Shown: in pieces, positions 23,626 through 32,267 of the stretch | Position numbering within the stretch: the stretch's first letter is position 1 | Layout of the letters: every line of letters begins with the position of its first letter | NCBI GenBank assembly: GCA_964346535.1 | Contig: CAYFUN010000008.1 | Span: 1 to 38,110 of the forward strand | Direction of reading: 5' to 3' | DNA: 38,110 nt | DNA from: Neofamilia sp964346535 | GTDB lineage: Bacteria; Bacillota; Clostridia; Tissierellales; Peptoniphilaceae | Notes under the pieces: generated by a model | Databases searched by the model: none | What the model was told of the DNA's origin: nothing | Seen by the model: the letters and a program-made list of their open reading frames with translations, nothing else | Position numbers and translations under genes: made by a program

Positions 23626-24354
23626 ATGGGTCAAAAAGTACACCCACACGGACTTAGAGTTGGAGTAATCAAAGACTGGAGTTCGAGATGGTTTGCAGAT
23701 AAGAAAGACTTCGGAGACTTACTTGTTGAAGATAATAAAATAAGAGAATATTCTAAAGAAAAATTATACATGGCTGGAATTTCTAAGGTTGATATAGAAA
23801 GAGCAGCTAATAAAATAAAAGTAACTGTATTCACTGCAAAACCAGGAATGGTTATTGGTAGAGGTGGAGCAGGAGTTGAAGAATTCAGATTAGAACTAGA
23901 AAAATTAACAGGAAAAAGCGTTGTTGTTAACGTAGAAGAAGTAAAATATCCTGATTTAGATGCTCAACTAGTAGCAGAATCAATTGCCCAAGCTCTAGAA
24001 AGAAGAATTTCTTTTAGAAGAGCTATGAAACAAGCTATGCAAAGAACAATGAGAATGGGCGCTCTAGGTATTAAAACCCAAGTTTCAGGAAGGGTTGGAG
24101 GAGCTGACATGGCTAGAACAGAAGGCTATTCAGAAGGAACTATTCCTCTACAAACACTAAGAGCAGACATTGATTATGGTTTTGCTGAAGCTGACACAAC
24201 TTACGGAAAATTAGGCGTTAAGGTATGGATTTATAAGGGAGAAGTTCTTCCTGGCCAAAAATCTGCACCTCCAATTGGACCAAAAAAGGACGACCGTAAG
24301 GGCAAGAGAAGAAACAACAGACGTAGAAGAAACGACAACAAACAAGACCAATAA
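23626..24354 (+). CDS. rpsC: 30S ribosomal protein S3
   Basis: A 242-residue protein at the mRNA entry site with helicase function. The KH domain GxxG loop is in GMVIGRGGAGVEE (around residue 73). The C-terminal domain has GGADMARTEGYSEG and KVWIYKGE. It ends in an unusually basic, Asn/Arg/Asp-rich tail of about 25 residues (KKDDRKGKRRNNRRRRN) absent from the ~218-residue Bacillus form. AAAGGAGG precedes the ATG. Confidence 0.98.
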   Translation: MGQKVHPHGLRVGVIKDWSSRWFADKKDFGDLLVEDNKIREYSKEKLYMAGISKVDIERAANKIKVTVFTAKPGMVIGRGGAGVEEFRLELEKLTGKSVVVNVEEVKYPDLDAQLVAESIAQALERRISFRRAMKQAMQRTMRMGALGIKTQVSGRVGGADMARTEGYSEGTIPLQTLRADIDYGFAEADTTYGKLGVKVWIYKGEVLPGQKSAPPIGPKKDDRKGKRRNNRRRRNDNKQDQ

Positions 24355-24387
24355 TATTGGTTAAGTAGGAAGGAGGAGCATTTAAAT

Positions 24388-24819
24388 ATGTTAATGCCTA
24401 AAAGAGTAAAATACCGTAGAGTTCACAGGGGCAGAATGAAGGGTAAATCACATAGAGGAAACACTCTTACCTATGGAGATTACGGTCTACAAGCTCTAGA
24501 ACCAAGTTGGATAACATCAAACCAGATAGAAGCTGCTAGACGTGCAATGACTAGAAGTATTCGTCGTGGTGGTAATATATGGGTAAAAGTATTCCCAGAC
24601 AAATCAGTAACAAGAAAACCTGCAGAAACTCGTATGGGTTCTGGTAAGGGCTCACCTGAATACTGGGTAGCAGTAGTAAAACCAGGTAGAGTTTTGTTCG
24701 AAATGAAAGGTGTTTCAGAAGAAGTAGCAAGAGAAGCAATGAGACTTGCAGCTATGAAACTTCCAATAAAGACAAAATTTATAATGAAGGAAGAGGAAGG
24801 TGAAGCTAGTGAAGACTAA
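24388..24819 (+). CDS. rplP: 50S ribosomal protein L16
   Basis: A 143-residue protein that organises the A-site region of the 50S subunit. MLMPKRVKYRRVHRGRMKG and RRGGNIWVKVFPDKSVTRKP are diagnostic, and the full length is normal for the family. AGGAGG lies 14 bases upstream. The last 11 bases overlap the start of rpmC, so the two are translationally coupled. Confidence 0.98.
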   Translation: MLMPKRVKYRRVHRGRMKGKSHRGNTLTYGDYGLQALEPSWITSNQIEAARRAMTRSIRRGGNIWVKVFPDKSVTRKPAETRMGSGKGSPEYWVAVVKPGRVLFEMKGVSEEVAREAMRLAAMKLPIKTKFIMKEEEGEASED

Positions 24820-25015
24820 TGAAATTCGTAAATTGTCACAAGAGGACCTAGAAAAAAAGGCTTTAGAATTAAAAACTGAATTATTCAATTTAAGATTTCA
24901 ATTAGCCACTGGACAACTTGATAATCCTAGCTATATAAAATCCGTTAAAAAGGATATAGCCCGCGTTAAGACAATTATGAGAGAACGTGAACTGGGCATC
25001 AGGAAGGAGGCTTAA
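24809..25015 (+). CDS. rpmC: 50S ribosomal protein L29
   Basis: A 68-residue two-helix protein near the tunnel exit. TNEIRKLSQEDL and LFNLRFQLATGQLDNP are typical. The GTG at 24809 is preferred to the GTG at 24800: it sits eight bases after GAGGAAGG and matches family N-termini (MKxxEIR). The start lies inside the end of rplP. Confidence 0.95.
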   Translation: MKTNEIRKLSQEDLEKKALELKTELFNLRFQLATGQLDNPSYIKSVKKDIARVKTIMRERELGIRKEA

Positions 25016-25021
25016 TCTTAA

Positions 25022-25276
25022 ATGGAAAGAAATCAAAGAAAAACTAGAATAGGTGTTGTTGTAAGCGACAAAATGGACAAGACAGCAGTTGTAGAAATTC
25101 ACACTTTTTCAGTTCATAGATTATATGGAAAACACATCAGAAATACTGAAAGATTTAAGATTCATGACGAAAATAATGAATGTGGTATTGGTGATACAGT
25201 AAAGATAATGGAAACTAGACCACTTAGCAAAGACAAGAGATGGAGATTAGTTGAAATAATCGAAAAAGCTAAATAA
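25022..25276 (+). CDS. rpsQ: 30S ribosomal protein S17
   Basis: An 84-residue OB-fold protein that binds the 5' domain of 16S rRNA early in assembly. IGVVVSDKMDKTAVVEI and LYGKHIRNTERFKIHDE are clear family motifs, followed by IMETRPLSKDKRWRLVEI. AGGAGG at the end of rpmC serves as its ribosome-binding site. It is separated from rplN by 28 bases. Confidence 0.98.
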   Translation: MERNQRKTRIGVVVSDKMDKTAVVEIHTFSVHRLYGKHIRNTERFKIHDENNECGIGDTVKIMETRPLSKDKRWRLVEIIEKAK

Positions 25277-25304
25277 GCTAGATTATTTAGATTGGAGGAA
25301 CTTT

Positions 25305-25673
25305 ATGATACAAGTAGAGAGCCGCCTAAAAGTAGCAGACAACTCTGGTGCTAGAGAAGTATATGTAATAAGAGTGCTTGGTGGAACTAGAAGAAGATAT
25401 GCCAATATCGGAGATGTAATAGTTTGTTCAGTAAAACAAGCAATCCCAGGCGGAGTTGTAAAAAAAGGCGATGTAGTAAAAGCAGTTGTTGTTAGAACTA
25501 AAAAAGGTATACAAAGACCAGACGGTACAAAGATCAGATTTGATGACAACGCAGCTGTTATAATAAAAGACGACAAGAGTCCAGTAGGAACACGTATATT
25601 TGGACCTGTAACAAGAGAGTTAAGAAATAAAAACTATATGAAGATTATTTCTTTAGCTCCAGAAGTATTATAG
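25305..25673 (+). CDS. rplN: 50S ribosomal protein L14
   Basis: A 122-residue protein at the subunit interface, the site where the silencing factor RsfS binds. MIQVESRLKVADNSGARE at the N-terminus and RPDGTKIRFDDNAAVI are diagnostic. Length equals the E. coli and Bacillus proteins. TTGGAGG lies upstream. In E. coli it opens the spc operon, but here no promoter is visible before it. Confidence 0.98.
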   Translation: MIQVESRLKVADNSGAREVYVIRVLGGTRRRYANIGDVIVCSVKQAIPGGVVKKGDVVKAVVVRTKKGIQRPDGTKIRFDDNAAVIIKDDKSPVGTRIFGPVTRELRNKNYMKIISLAPEVL

Positions 25674-25686
25674 GAGGAGTTAAACT

Positions 25687-25995
25687 ATGCGTATAAAATC
25701 CGGAGACACTGTTATTGTAATAGCAGGTAAGGAAAAAGGAAAAACTGGCAAGGTACTAAGAACTCTTCCAAGAGAAGAAAAAGTAATTGTAGAAGGTTTA
25801 AACATTGTAACCAAACACATGAAAATGAGAGGACCTGGCCAACCAAGCGGAATACAAAAGGTAGAAGCACCTATTCACGTATCAAATGTTATGTACTATG
25901 ACGGAAAAAGCAAAAAAGGTACAAAGATTGGATACACTTTTGACGGCAAGAAAAAAGTAAGAGTAGCAAAGTCTACCGGTTCAAAAATAGACTAG
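25687..25995 (+). CDS. rplX: 50S ribosomal protein L24
   Basis: A 102-residue assembly-initiator protein that binds the 5' end of 23S rRNA. The KOW motif is GDTVIVIAGKEKGKTGKVL at residues 5-23, and GLNIVTKHMK and PIHVSNVMYYD follow. It lacks any CxxC zinc pair. TAGGAGG overlaps the end of rplN. Confidence 0.98.
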   Translation: MRIKSGDTVIVIAGKEKGKTGKVLRTLPREEKVIVEGLNIVTKHMKMRGPGQPSGIQKVEAPIHVSNVMYYDGKSKKGTKIGYTFDGKKKVRVAKSTGSKID

Positions 25996-26011
25996 ACGGA
26001 AGGAGGTAAAC

Positions 26012-26560
26012 ATGGCTTCCAGATTAAGAGAAAAATATAATGATCAAGTAGTTTCTGCCTTAACTGAAAAGTTTAACTATGATAATGTAATGCAAGTTCC
26101 AAAACTTGAAAAAGTAGTAGTAAATATCGGTGTAGGAGAAGCAAAAGACAATCCAAAAACACTAGAATCTGCAGTTAGGGATTTAACTACAATAACTGGA
26201 CAAAAACCAGTAGTAACTAGAGCAAAAAAATCAATTGCAAACTTTAAAATTCGTGAAGGTATGAACCTAGGATGTAAGGTAACACTTAGAGGCGAAAAGA
26301 TGTATGAATTCCTGGACAAGCTAATGAACATAGCTCTTCCAAGAGTTAGAGACTTTAGAGGTGTTTCTGATAAATCCTTTGACGGTAGAGGAAATTATTC
26401 TTTAGGACTTAAAGAACAATTAATTTTCCCAGAAATCGAATATGATGATATAGATACTTTAAGAGGAATGAACATAGTCGTAGTAACAACTGCTGAAACA
26501 GATGAAGAAGCTAAGGCTCTACTAGAAGAGCTAGGCATGCCATTTGTTAAGGCACAATAG
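26012..26560 (+). CDS. rplE: 50S ribosomal protein L5
   Basis: A 182-residue protein that binds 5S rRNA in the central protuberance and contacts P-site tRNA. VPKLEKVVVNIGVGEA, FKIREGMNLGCKVTLRG and LPRVRDFRGVS are family hallmarks. GGAGGTAAAC precedes the ATG at 26012. The C-terminal TAETDEEAKALLEELGMPF is the normal end. Confidence 0.98.
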   Translation: MASRLREKYNDQVVSALTEKFNYDNVMQVPKLEKVVVNIGVGEAKDNPKTLESAVRDLTTITGQKPVVTRAKKSIANFKIREGMNLGCKVTLRGEKMYEFLDKLMNIALPRVRDFRGVSDKSFDGRGNYSLGLKEQLIFPEIEYDDIDTLRGMNIVVVTTAETDEEAKALLEELGMPFVKAQ

Positions 26561-26575
26561 ACTAAGGAGGATTAA

Positions 26576-26761
26576 ATGGCTAAGAAATCAAAAATTGCCA
26601 TGCAAAAAAGAAAGCCAAAATATAGTACACAGGCATATTCAAGATGTAAAATATGCGGAAGACCACATGCATATCTAAGAAAATACGGAGTTTGCCGTAT
26701 CTGCTTTAGAGAGCTAGCCTATAAGGGAGAAATTCCTGGAGTAAGAAAAGCTAGTTGGTAA
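26576..26761 (+). CDS. rpsZ: 30S ribosomal protein S14, zinc-binding type Z
   Basis: A 61-residue short S14 of the zinc-containing (C+) class. Cysteines C24, C27, C40 and C43 (CKIC...CRIC) bind one zinc. The longer zinc-free paralogue made under zinc limitation in some Firmicutes is not in this window. The C-terminal GEIPGVRKASW is fully conserved. AAGGAGG is upstream of the ATG. Confidence 0.98.
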   Translation: MAKKSKIAMQKRKPKYSTQAYSRCKICGRPHAYLRKYGVCRICFRELAYKGEIPGVRKASW

Positions 26762-26786
26762 TACGCTGGAAAGGAGATAAAACACT

Positions 26787-27182
26787 ATGATGACAGATCC
26801 AATTGCTGACATGCTTACAAGAATTAGAAATGGCAGCAGTGCAAAACACAAATCAGTTGAGGTTCCAGCTTCTAAAATCAAAAAAGATATAGCGGAAATT
26901 TTACTAAGCGAAGGTTTTATTAAAAGCTATGAACTAGAAGATGATGGCAAGCAAGGAATTTTAAAAATAGATTTAAAATACGGACAAAACGAAGAAAGAA
27001 TTATCAGTGGAATTAAGAGAATATCTAAACCAGGACTTAGAGTTTACGTTAAAGCAAACGAACTTCCAAAAGTACTAGGAGGTCTAGGTATTGCTATAAT
27101 CTCAACATCTAAAGGCGTTTTAACTGATAAAGAAGCAAGAAACCAAGATGTAGGCGGAGAAGTTATCTGCTACGTTTGGTAA
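26787..27182 (+). CDS. rpsH: 30S ribosomal protein S8
   Basis: A 131-residue protein that binds the central domain of 16S rRNA and, in E. coli, represses the spc operon through an rplE mRNA site. TDPIADMLTRIRNG, VYVKANELPKVLGGLG and ISTSKGVLTDKEA are typical. Two adjacent ATGs (26787 and 26790) are possible; the first suits the AAAGGAG spacing. Confidence 0.98.
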   Translation: MMTDPIADMLTRIRNGSSAKHKSVEVPASKIKKDIAEILLSEGFIKSYELEDDGKQGILKIDLKYGQNEERIISGIKRISKPGLRVYVKANELPKVLGGLGIAIISTSKGVLTDKEARNQDVGGEVICYVW

Positions 27183-27200
27183 TGTACTAGGAGGAAAGAA

Positions 27201-27740
27201 ATGTCAAGAATTGGAAAATTACCAATTGAAATACCAGCTGGAGTTGAGATAAAAGTATCAGACGACAACTTGGTAGAAGTTAAAGGTAACCTAGGAACTC
27301 TTTCTCAACAAATCGACAAAGATTTATTAGTTAAAGTTGAAGATGGACATATTTACGTGGAAAGACCATCTGATTCAAAAGAACATAGATCAATCCACGG
27401 TCTTTATAGAACACTTATAAACAACATGGTTGAAGGTGTTACTAATGGATACCAAAAAGAGTTAGAGATAATAGGTACAGGCTATAGAGCTGCAAAAACT
27501 GGAAAAACTTTAAATCTTACCCTAGGATTTTCTCATCCACTAGATCTTGAAGATCCAGAGGGAATTGAAGTATTAGTTCCATCAGCAAACTCAATTATAG
27601 TAAAAGGTATAGATAAACAACAAGTAGGCCAATACGCTGCTAAAATTAGATCTTACAGACAACCTGAACCTTACAAAGGAAAAGGAATTAAATACAAAGA
27701 TGAATATGTAGCAAGAAAAGTTGGTAAAACAGGTAAGTAG
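27201..27740 (+). CDS. rplF: 50S ribosomal protein L6
   Basis: A 179-residue protein with two related RNA-recognition-like domains near the GTPase centre. SRIGKLPIEIPAGVE opens it, GYRAAKTGKTLNLTLGFSHP marks the second domain, and EPYKGKGIKY is the conserved end. AGGAGGAAAG precedes the ATG. Confidence 0.98.
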   Translation: MSRIGKLPIEIPAGVEIKVSDDNLVEVKGNLGTLSQQIDKDLLVKVEDGHIYVERPSDSKEHRSIHGLYRTLINNMVEGVTNGYQKELEIIGTGYRAAKTGKTLNLTLGFSHPLDLEDPEGIEVLVPSANSIIVKGIDKQQVGQYAAKIRSYRQPEPYKGKGIKYKDEYVARKVGKTGK

Positions 27741-27756
27741 AAAGGAGAGAAACTAA

Positions 27757-28119
27757 GTGATTAAAAAAATCGACAAAAATGCTAATAGAAAAGCAAGACA
27801 CATGAGAATTAGAAATAAAGTTTCCGGAACTACTTCAGTGCCAAGACTTTGCGTATTTAAATCAAATGCTCATATTTATGCACAAATCATTGATGATATA
27901 AATGGAAAGACACTAGTTTCAGCATCCTCTCTTGAAAAAGATTTAGGACTAGAACAAACAGGCAACAAAGAAGCAGCTAAGGCTGTTGGTGAATCAGTAG
28001 CTAAAAAAGCACTAAGTGCTGGAATCGAACAAGTTGTGTTTGATAGAGGCGGATACATTTACCACGGTAAAGTAAAAGAATTAGCAGAAGCTGCTAGAGA
28101 AGCTGGTCTAAAATTCTAA
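27757..28119 (+). CDS. rplR: 50S ribosomal protein L18
   Basis: A 120-residue 5S rRNA-binding partner of L5. RKARHMRIRNKVSGT, RLCVFKSNAHIYAQIID and VVFDRGGYIYHGKVKEL are clear. It starts with GTG at 27757, 10 bases after AAAGGAG. It is followed by rpsE within 10 bases. Confidence 0.98.
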   Translation: MIKKIDKNANRKARHMRIRNKVSGTTSVPRLCVFKSNAHIYAQIIDDINGKTLVSASSLEKDLGLEQTGNKEAAKAVGESVAKKALSAGIEQVVFDRGGYIYHGKVKELAEAAREAGLKF

Positions 28120-28128
28120 GGAGGAAAC

Positions 28129-28635
28129 ATGCGAAAAAAATATGTAGATACTAGCGCAATGGAACTTAATGATAGAGTTGTTGCGATAAATAGAGTAGCT
28201 AAAGTTGTTAAAGGTGGACGTAACTTTAGATTTTCAGTATTAGTAGTAGTAGGAGATGGAAACGGCCACGTTGGAGTAGGATCTGGAAAGGCAATGGAAA
28301 TTCCAGAAGCTATTAGAAAGGCCATCCAAGATGCTAAAAAGCATGTAGTAAAAGTTTCCCTATTAGACGGAACAGTTCCTCATATTTCTGAAGGAATAAG
28401 CGGTGCAGGAAGAGTACTACTTAAGCCAGCTCCACAAGGAAACGGAGTTATTGCTGGTGGTGCAGTTCGTGCAGTTTGCGAAATGGCAGGAATCACAGAC
28501 GTAACTACTAAAAACTTAGGATCTAACAATCCAAAAAATACAGTAATGGCAACAATGAATGCCTTAGAAAATCTAAAGAACGCTGAAGAAGTTGCAAGAC
28601 TTAGAGGCAAAACAGTAGAAGAACTATTAGGTTAA
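28129..28635 (+). CDS. rpsE: 30S ribosomal protein S5
   Basis: A 168-residue protein in the decoding fidelity region, where spectinomycin resistance changes map. The dsRNA-binding-like N-terminal domain has KGGRNFRFSVLVVVGDGNG and VGVGSGKAMEIPEAIRKA. The C-terminal domain has GAGRVLLKPAPQGNGVIAGG. The ATG follows GGAGGAAAC. Confidence 0.98.
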   Translation: MRKKYVDTSAMELNDRVVAINRVAKVVKGGRNFRFSVLVVVGDGNGHVGVGSGKAMEIPEAIRKAIQDAKKHVVKVSLLDGTVPHISEGISGAGRVLLKPAPQGNGVIAGGAVRAVCEMAGITDVTTKNLGSNNPKNTVMATMNALENLKNAEEVARLRGKTVEELLG

Positions 28636-28644
28636 GGAGAAGCC

Positions 28645-28821
28645 ATGAGTACAATTAAAATAAAATTGACTAAAAGCCCTATAGGAAAAATCGAAAGTCA
28701 CAAAAGAACTGTTAAGGCTCTAGGATTTAGAAAAATAGGACAGATAGTCGAAAAAGAAGACACACCTCAAATTAGAGGAATGATTGACAAAATCGATTAT
28801 ATGGTTGAGATAGTAGAGTAG
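28645..28821 (+). CDS. rpmD: 50S ribosomal protein L30
   Basis: A 58-residue gene. The product begins MSTIKIKLTKSPIGK and continues HKRTVKALGFRKIGQ and DTPQIRGMIDKI, the complete L30 pattern. AAGGAG lies five bases before the ATG at 28645, and the TAG stop at 28819-28821 overlaps the rplO ribosome-binding site. Position between rpsE and rplO is canonical. Confidence 0.97.
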   Translation: MSTIKIKLTKSPIGKIESHKRTVKALGFRKIGQIVEKEDTPQIRGMIDKIDYMVEIVE

Positions 28822-28831
28822 GAGGTGTTTA

Positions 28832-29281
28832 ATGAAACTGCATAATTTAAGACCTGCAGAAGGCGGAGGCGTAAAGAAGAGAAAAAGAGTTGGTAGAGGA
28901 ATCGGTTCTGGACTTGGAAAAACTTCAGGAAGAGGACACGACGGCCAAAAAGCAAGATCAGGCGGAGGCGTAAGACCAGGATTCGAAGGTGGTCAAATGC
29001 CATTATTCCGTAGATTGCCAAAGCGTGGATTTAAAAATATTAACACTAAAAAATTCGCTGAAATCAACCTAGACAGATTAAATAAATTTGAATCAGGTGC
29101 AGTAGTAGACCTAGATGCACTTGTAGAAGCAGGAATCGTAAAGAGCAGAGATGCTGTTGACGGTTTAAGAATATTAGGAAATGGAGAATTAAATCATCCA
29201 TTGACAGTAAAGGCGACATATTTTACAAAATCAGCTCAAGAAAAAATTGAATCCGCTGGCGGAAAGGCAGAGGTGATTTAA
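28832..29281 (+). CDS. rplO: 50S ribosomal protein L15
   Basis: A 149-residue late-assembly protein that threads a glycine-rich basic arm through 23S rRNA. KRVGRGIGSGLGKTSGRGHDG and GGVRPGFEGGQMPLFRRLPK form that arm, followed by a compact C-terminal domain. GGAGGTG is upstream. Its stop is one base before the secY start, so secY translation is coupled. Confidence 0.98.
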   Translation: MKLHNLRPAEGGGVKKRKRVGRGIGSGLGKTSGRGHDGQKARSGGGVRPGFEGGQMPLFRRLPKRGFKNINTKKFAEINLDRLNKFESGAVVDLDALVEAGIVKSRDAVDGLRILGNGELNHPLTVKATYFTKSAQEKIESAGGKAEVI

Positions 29282-29282
29282 A

Positions 29283-30557
29283 ATGTGGTCAACCCTTAGA
29301 GATGCGTGGAAAATTCCCGATATAAGAAAAAAATTATTATTTACCCTAGCTACAGTTTTTGTATTTAGAATTGGATCAGCAATTCCAGTTCCATATATGA
29401 ACCAAGAAGCTATTCAACAACTATTTAATAACAGCCAAGGAACAATGCTTGACTTTTTAGATATGATGGCAGGGGGAAATATTTCTCAATTTTCAGTATT
29501 TGCAACTAGTATATATCCATATATTACTGCATCTATTGTAATTCAATTATTAACTTATGCTATCCCTTCATTAGAAGAATTAGCTAAAGACGAAGACGGA
29601 AGAAAAAAAATCCAAATATACACTAGATACCTAGGAATTGTCCTAGCATTTGTAACTGCTATTGGATATACCTTTGGACTATTTGGATCAGCCCTTGAAG
29701 CTACAACAGCAATGCAAAAAATGATTGTAGTCCTTTCAATTGTAGGTGGAACAGCATTTCTAATATGGTTATCTGATCAAATTACCATGTATGGTATTTC
29801 TAATGGATCATCAATAATAATTTTCTTAGGTATTATTGGTAAATTACCTGGAGATATTAGAAAAATGATCTATGGAGTAAAAATAGGTTATATAAGCATA
29901 TTATCAGTAGTATTATTTACAATCTTTGCCTTATTTGTAGTAGTAATGGTAGTAGCCATTAACGAAGGTGAAAGAAGAATACCAGTTCAATATGCAAAAA
30001 GAGTAGTAGGAAGAAAACTTTATGGAGGTCAAGCAACACATATTCCAATTAAAGTTTCAATGTCAGGAGTAATGCCAATAATCTTTGCTAACGCAATAAT
30101 GTCAATCCCTGGCTTACTATCTATTTTTAATCCAGAAGGTGGATTTGCTAGATTCTTTACTAACTGGTTTACAACACAAACAGTTAGAGGAACAGTAATC
30201 TATACCATATTAAATATAGTTCTAATAATTGCATTTGCATTTTTCTACTCATCAATGCAATTTAATACAGTAGAATATTCAAAGAACCTACAACAACAAG
30301 GTGGATTTATTCCAGGAATCAGACCAGGAAAACCAACATCTGTTTATCTACAAAGAATCTTAGAAAGAATTGTAATTGTAGGAGCAATTGTATTAGCCTT
30401 CCTAGCAACTGTGCCAACATTTGTATCAATATTTACAAAGATACCGATAGCCTTTGGTGGAACATCACTAATTATCGTAGTTGGAGTAGTAATCGAAATC
30501 GTTAAGTCAATTGAGCAACAAATGCTAATTAGACATTACAAAGGATTCTTAAACTAG
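29283..30557 (+). CDS. secY: Protein translocase subunit SecY
   Basis: A 424-residue channel protein of the Sec translocon with ten predicted membrane helices. The N-terminal FRIGSAIPVPYMN, the plug-region FSVFATSIYPYITASI, and the cytosolic loop GERRIPVQYAKR plus the C-terminal RHYKGFLN region are characteristic. It exports proteins such as the SLH surface protein at the window start. Its end lies 9 bases before adk, whose AGGAGG follows the stop. Confidence 0.98.
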   Translation: MWSTLRDAWKIPDIRKKLLFTLATVFVFRIGSAIPVPYMNQEAIQQLFNNSQGTMLDFLDMMAGGNISQFSVFATSIYPYITASIVIQLLTYAIPSLEELAKDEDGRKKIQIYTRYLGIVLAFVTAIGYTFGLFGSALEATTAMQKMIVVLSIVGGTAFLIWLSDQITMYGISNGSSIIIFLGIIGKLPGDIRKMIYGVKIGYISILSVVLFTIFALFVVVMVVAINEGERRIPVQYAKRVVGRKLYGGQATHIPIKVSMSGVMPIIFANAIMSIPGLLSIFNPEGGFARFFTNWFTTQTVRGTVIYTILNIVLIIAFAFFYSSMQFNTVEYSKNLQQQGGFIPGIRPGKPTSVYLQRILERIVIVGAIVLAFLATVPTFVSIFTKIPIAFGGTSLIIVVGVVIEIVKSIEQQMLIRHYKGFLN

Positions 30558-30566
30558 GAGGAGAAG

Positions 30567-31211
30567 ATGAGATTAGTTATTCTAGGTCCTCCAGGGGCCG
30601 GAAAAGGTACGCAAGCAAACGAAATAGTAGAAAGATATAACATTCCACATATATCAACTGGAGATATTCTTAGAGAAAACATTAAGAAGGGAACAGACCT
30701 TGGCCTTGAAGCAAAAAAATACATGGACCAAGGCAACCTAGTTCCAGATACTTTAGTACTAGACTTAATCCAAGAGAGAATATCAAGAGCTGATACAAAA
30801 GATGGATTCTTACTAGACGGATTTCCAAGAAATGTATCCCAAGCAACAGCCTTAGATGCAGAGCTTGACAAACTTGGAATCAAACTAGACAAAGTAATAA
30901 ACATTATTGTAGACCCTAAAAAGCTCATAGAAAGAGCTACATCAAGAAGAGTGTGCCCAACTTGTGGAGAAACCTACAACATAGTGGCAAAGCCACCAAA
31001 AGTTGAAGGAAAATGTGACAAAGACGGATCTGATTTAATAATAAGATCTGACGACACAGAAGAAACAGTATCAAGAAGAATTGAAGTTTATACTGAACAA
31101 ACATCTCCACTTATTGACTATTACAAGGCACAAGGAACCCTATTTGATGTAGATGGTTCTCAATCAATTGACAAAGTAACTGAAGATATCTTTAAAGGAC
31201 TGAACAAATAA
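30567..31211 (+). CDS. adk: Adenylate kinase, zinc-binding type
   Basis: A 214-residue enzyme for ATP + AMP = 2 ADP. P-loop GPPGAGKGTQ (residues 7-16), AMP-binding region HISTGDILRE, and DGFPRNVSQA. The long LID carries a zinc site, C130, C133, C150 and D153 (CPTC...CDKD), the Cys3-Asp form of Gram-positive enzymes. It follows secY as usual, but map, the normal next gene, is not present. Confidence 0.98.
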   Translation: MRLVILGPPGAGKGTQANEIVERYNIPHISTGDILRENIKKGTDLGLEAKKYMDQGNLVPDTLVLDLIQERISRADTKDGFLLDGFPRNVSQATALDAELDKLGIKLDKVINIIVDPKKLIERATSRRVCPTCGETYNIVAKPPKVEGKCDKDGSDLIIRSDDTEETVSRRIEVYTEQTSPLIDYYKAQGTLFDVDGSQSIDKVTEDIFKGLNK

Positions 31212-31214
31212 TTA

Positions 31215-31526
31215 ATGGACAGTACTAGATATCTAAAAGTTGGGCAGGTAGTAAGTTCAAAAAACGGAAGAGATGCTTTTAAAGTCTTTGTGATTGTAGA
31301 AATCCTAGACGACAAATATGTTCTAATAGCCGACGGCAAAAGAAGAACATTAGAAAAGCCAAAGAAGAAAAAAGTTAACCACTTAAACATTCACAAAAAA
31401 GTTTTTGAAGAAATTAAGTCTAAATCTTGTGGCAAGTATCAACTAAACGATGCTTATATAAGAAGGATTTTAAAGCCCTTTGAAGAAATTGAATTAGAGA
31501 AACAGGAGGTTTCAATAAATGAGTAA
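31215..31526 (+). CDS. KOW-domain RNA-binding protein
   Basis: A 103-residue protein placed between adk and infA, the position where clostridia carry a KOW/L14e-like RNA-binding protein. The N-terminal VGQVVSSKNGRDAFKVFVI and YVLIADGKRRTLEKPKKKK form the KOW/SH3-like barrel; the C-terminal half is helical. Its job is not established; ribosome association is inferred from the locus. The start lies three bases after the adk stop without a strong ribosome-binding site, so coupling is likely. The end overlaps infA by 8 bases. Confidence 0.82.
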   Translation: MDSTRYLKVGQVVSSKNGRDAFKVFVIVEILDDKYVLIADGKRRTLEKPKKKKVNHLNIHKKVFEEIKSKSCGKYQLNDAYIRRILKPFEEIELEKQEVSINE

Positions 31527-31737
31527 AGAAGATATCATTGAAGTACAAGGTAAGGTTAAAGAAGCCCTACCAAATACACAGTTTATTGTAGAGCTAGAAA
31601 ACGGACACGAAGTACTAGCCCACATATCTGGAAAACTCAGAATGAATTATATCAGAATACTCCCAGGAGACAAAGTAACCCTAGAAATGTCTCCATACGA
31701 CTTAACTAGAGGAAGAATTACTTGGAGAAACAAGTAA
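31519..31737 (+). CDS. infA: Translation initiation factor IF-1
   Basis: A 72-residue OB-fold/S1-like protein that occupies the 30S A site during initiation. EVQGKVKEALPNTQFIVEL and AHISGKLRMNYIRILPGD are diagnostic, with SPYDLTRGRITWRNK at the end. Its ribosome-binding site CAGGAGG is inside the KOW gene. Confidence 0.98.
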   Translation: MSKEDIIEVQGKVKEALPNTQFIVELENGHEVLAHISGKLRMNYIRILPGDKVTLEMSPYDLTRGRITWRNK

Positions 31738-31752
31738 AGAGGAGGGAATATA

Positions 31753-31866
31753 ATGAAAGTTAGACCATCTGTAAAAAAGATGTGCGAAAAATGTAAAATA
31801 ATAAAAAGGAAAGGCAGAATAATGGTTATCTGTCAAAACCCTAAGCATAAACAAAGACAAGGCTAA
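31753..31866 (+). CDS. rpmJ: 50S ribosomal protein L36
   Basis: A 37-residue gene. The product starts MKVRPSVKKMCEKCK and has the zinc ligands C11, C14, C27 and H32, the C+ form. GGAGGG lies six bases before the ATG at 31753. The position between infA and rpsM is canonical. Confidence 0.97.
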   Translation: MKVRPSVKKMCEKCKIIKRKGRIMVICQNPKHKQRQG

Positions 31867-31885
31867 GACGGAGGTAGTATACTAA

Positions 31886-32248
31886 ATGGCAAGAATATCT
31901 GGTGTTGATTTACCAAGAGAAAAAAGAATTGAAATAGGACTAACTTATGTCTATGGCATCGGAAGAGCAAGATCAAACGAAATTCTTCAAAAAGCAGGAG
32001 TAAATCCTGATACAAGAGTAAAGGATTTGACAGAAGCTGAAGAAGCTGCAATTAGAAAAGCTGTTGATGACTATCATGTAGAAGGGGACCTTAGAAGGGA
32101 CAGAGCTCTTGATATAAAAAGATTAAGAGACATTAACTGCTTTAGAGGAATGAGACATAGACGTAGTCTTCCAGTAAGAGGACAAAGAACAAAGACAAAC
32201 GCAAGAACAAGAAAAGGACCAAAGAGACTAGTCTCAAAAGGAAAGTAA
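31886..32248 (+). CDS. rpsM: 30S ribosomal protein S13
   Basis: A 120-residue protein at the top of the 30S head that contacts the 50S subunit and P-site tRNA. ARISGVDLPREKRIEIGLTY, GIGRARSNEIL and RGMRHRRSLPVRGQRTKTNA are complete. The basic C-terminal tail KGPKRLVSKGK reaches the P site. GGAGG precedes the ATG. Confidence 0.98.
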   Translation: MARISGVDLPREKRIEIGLTYVYGIGRARSNEILQKAGVNPDTRVKDLTEAEEAAIRKAVDDYHVEGDLRRDRALDIKRLRDINCFRGMRHRRSLPVRGQRTKTNARTRKGPKRLVSKGK

Positions 32249-32267
32249 AAGAAGGAGGTAAAAAATA

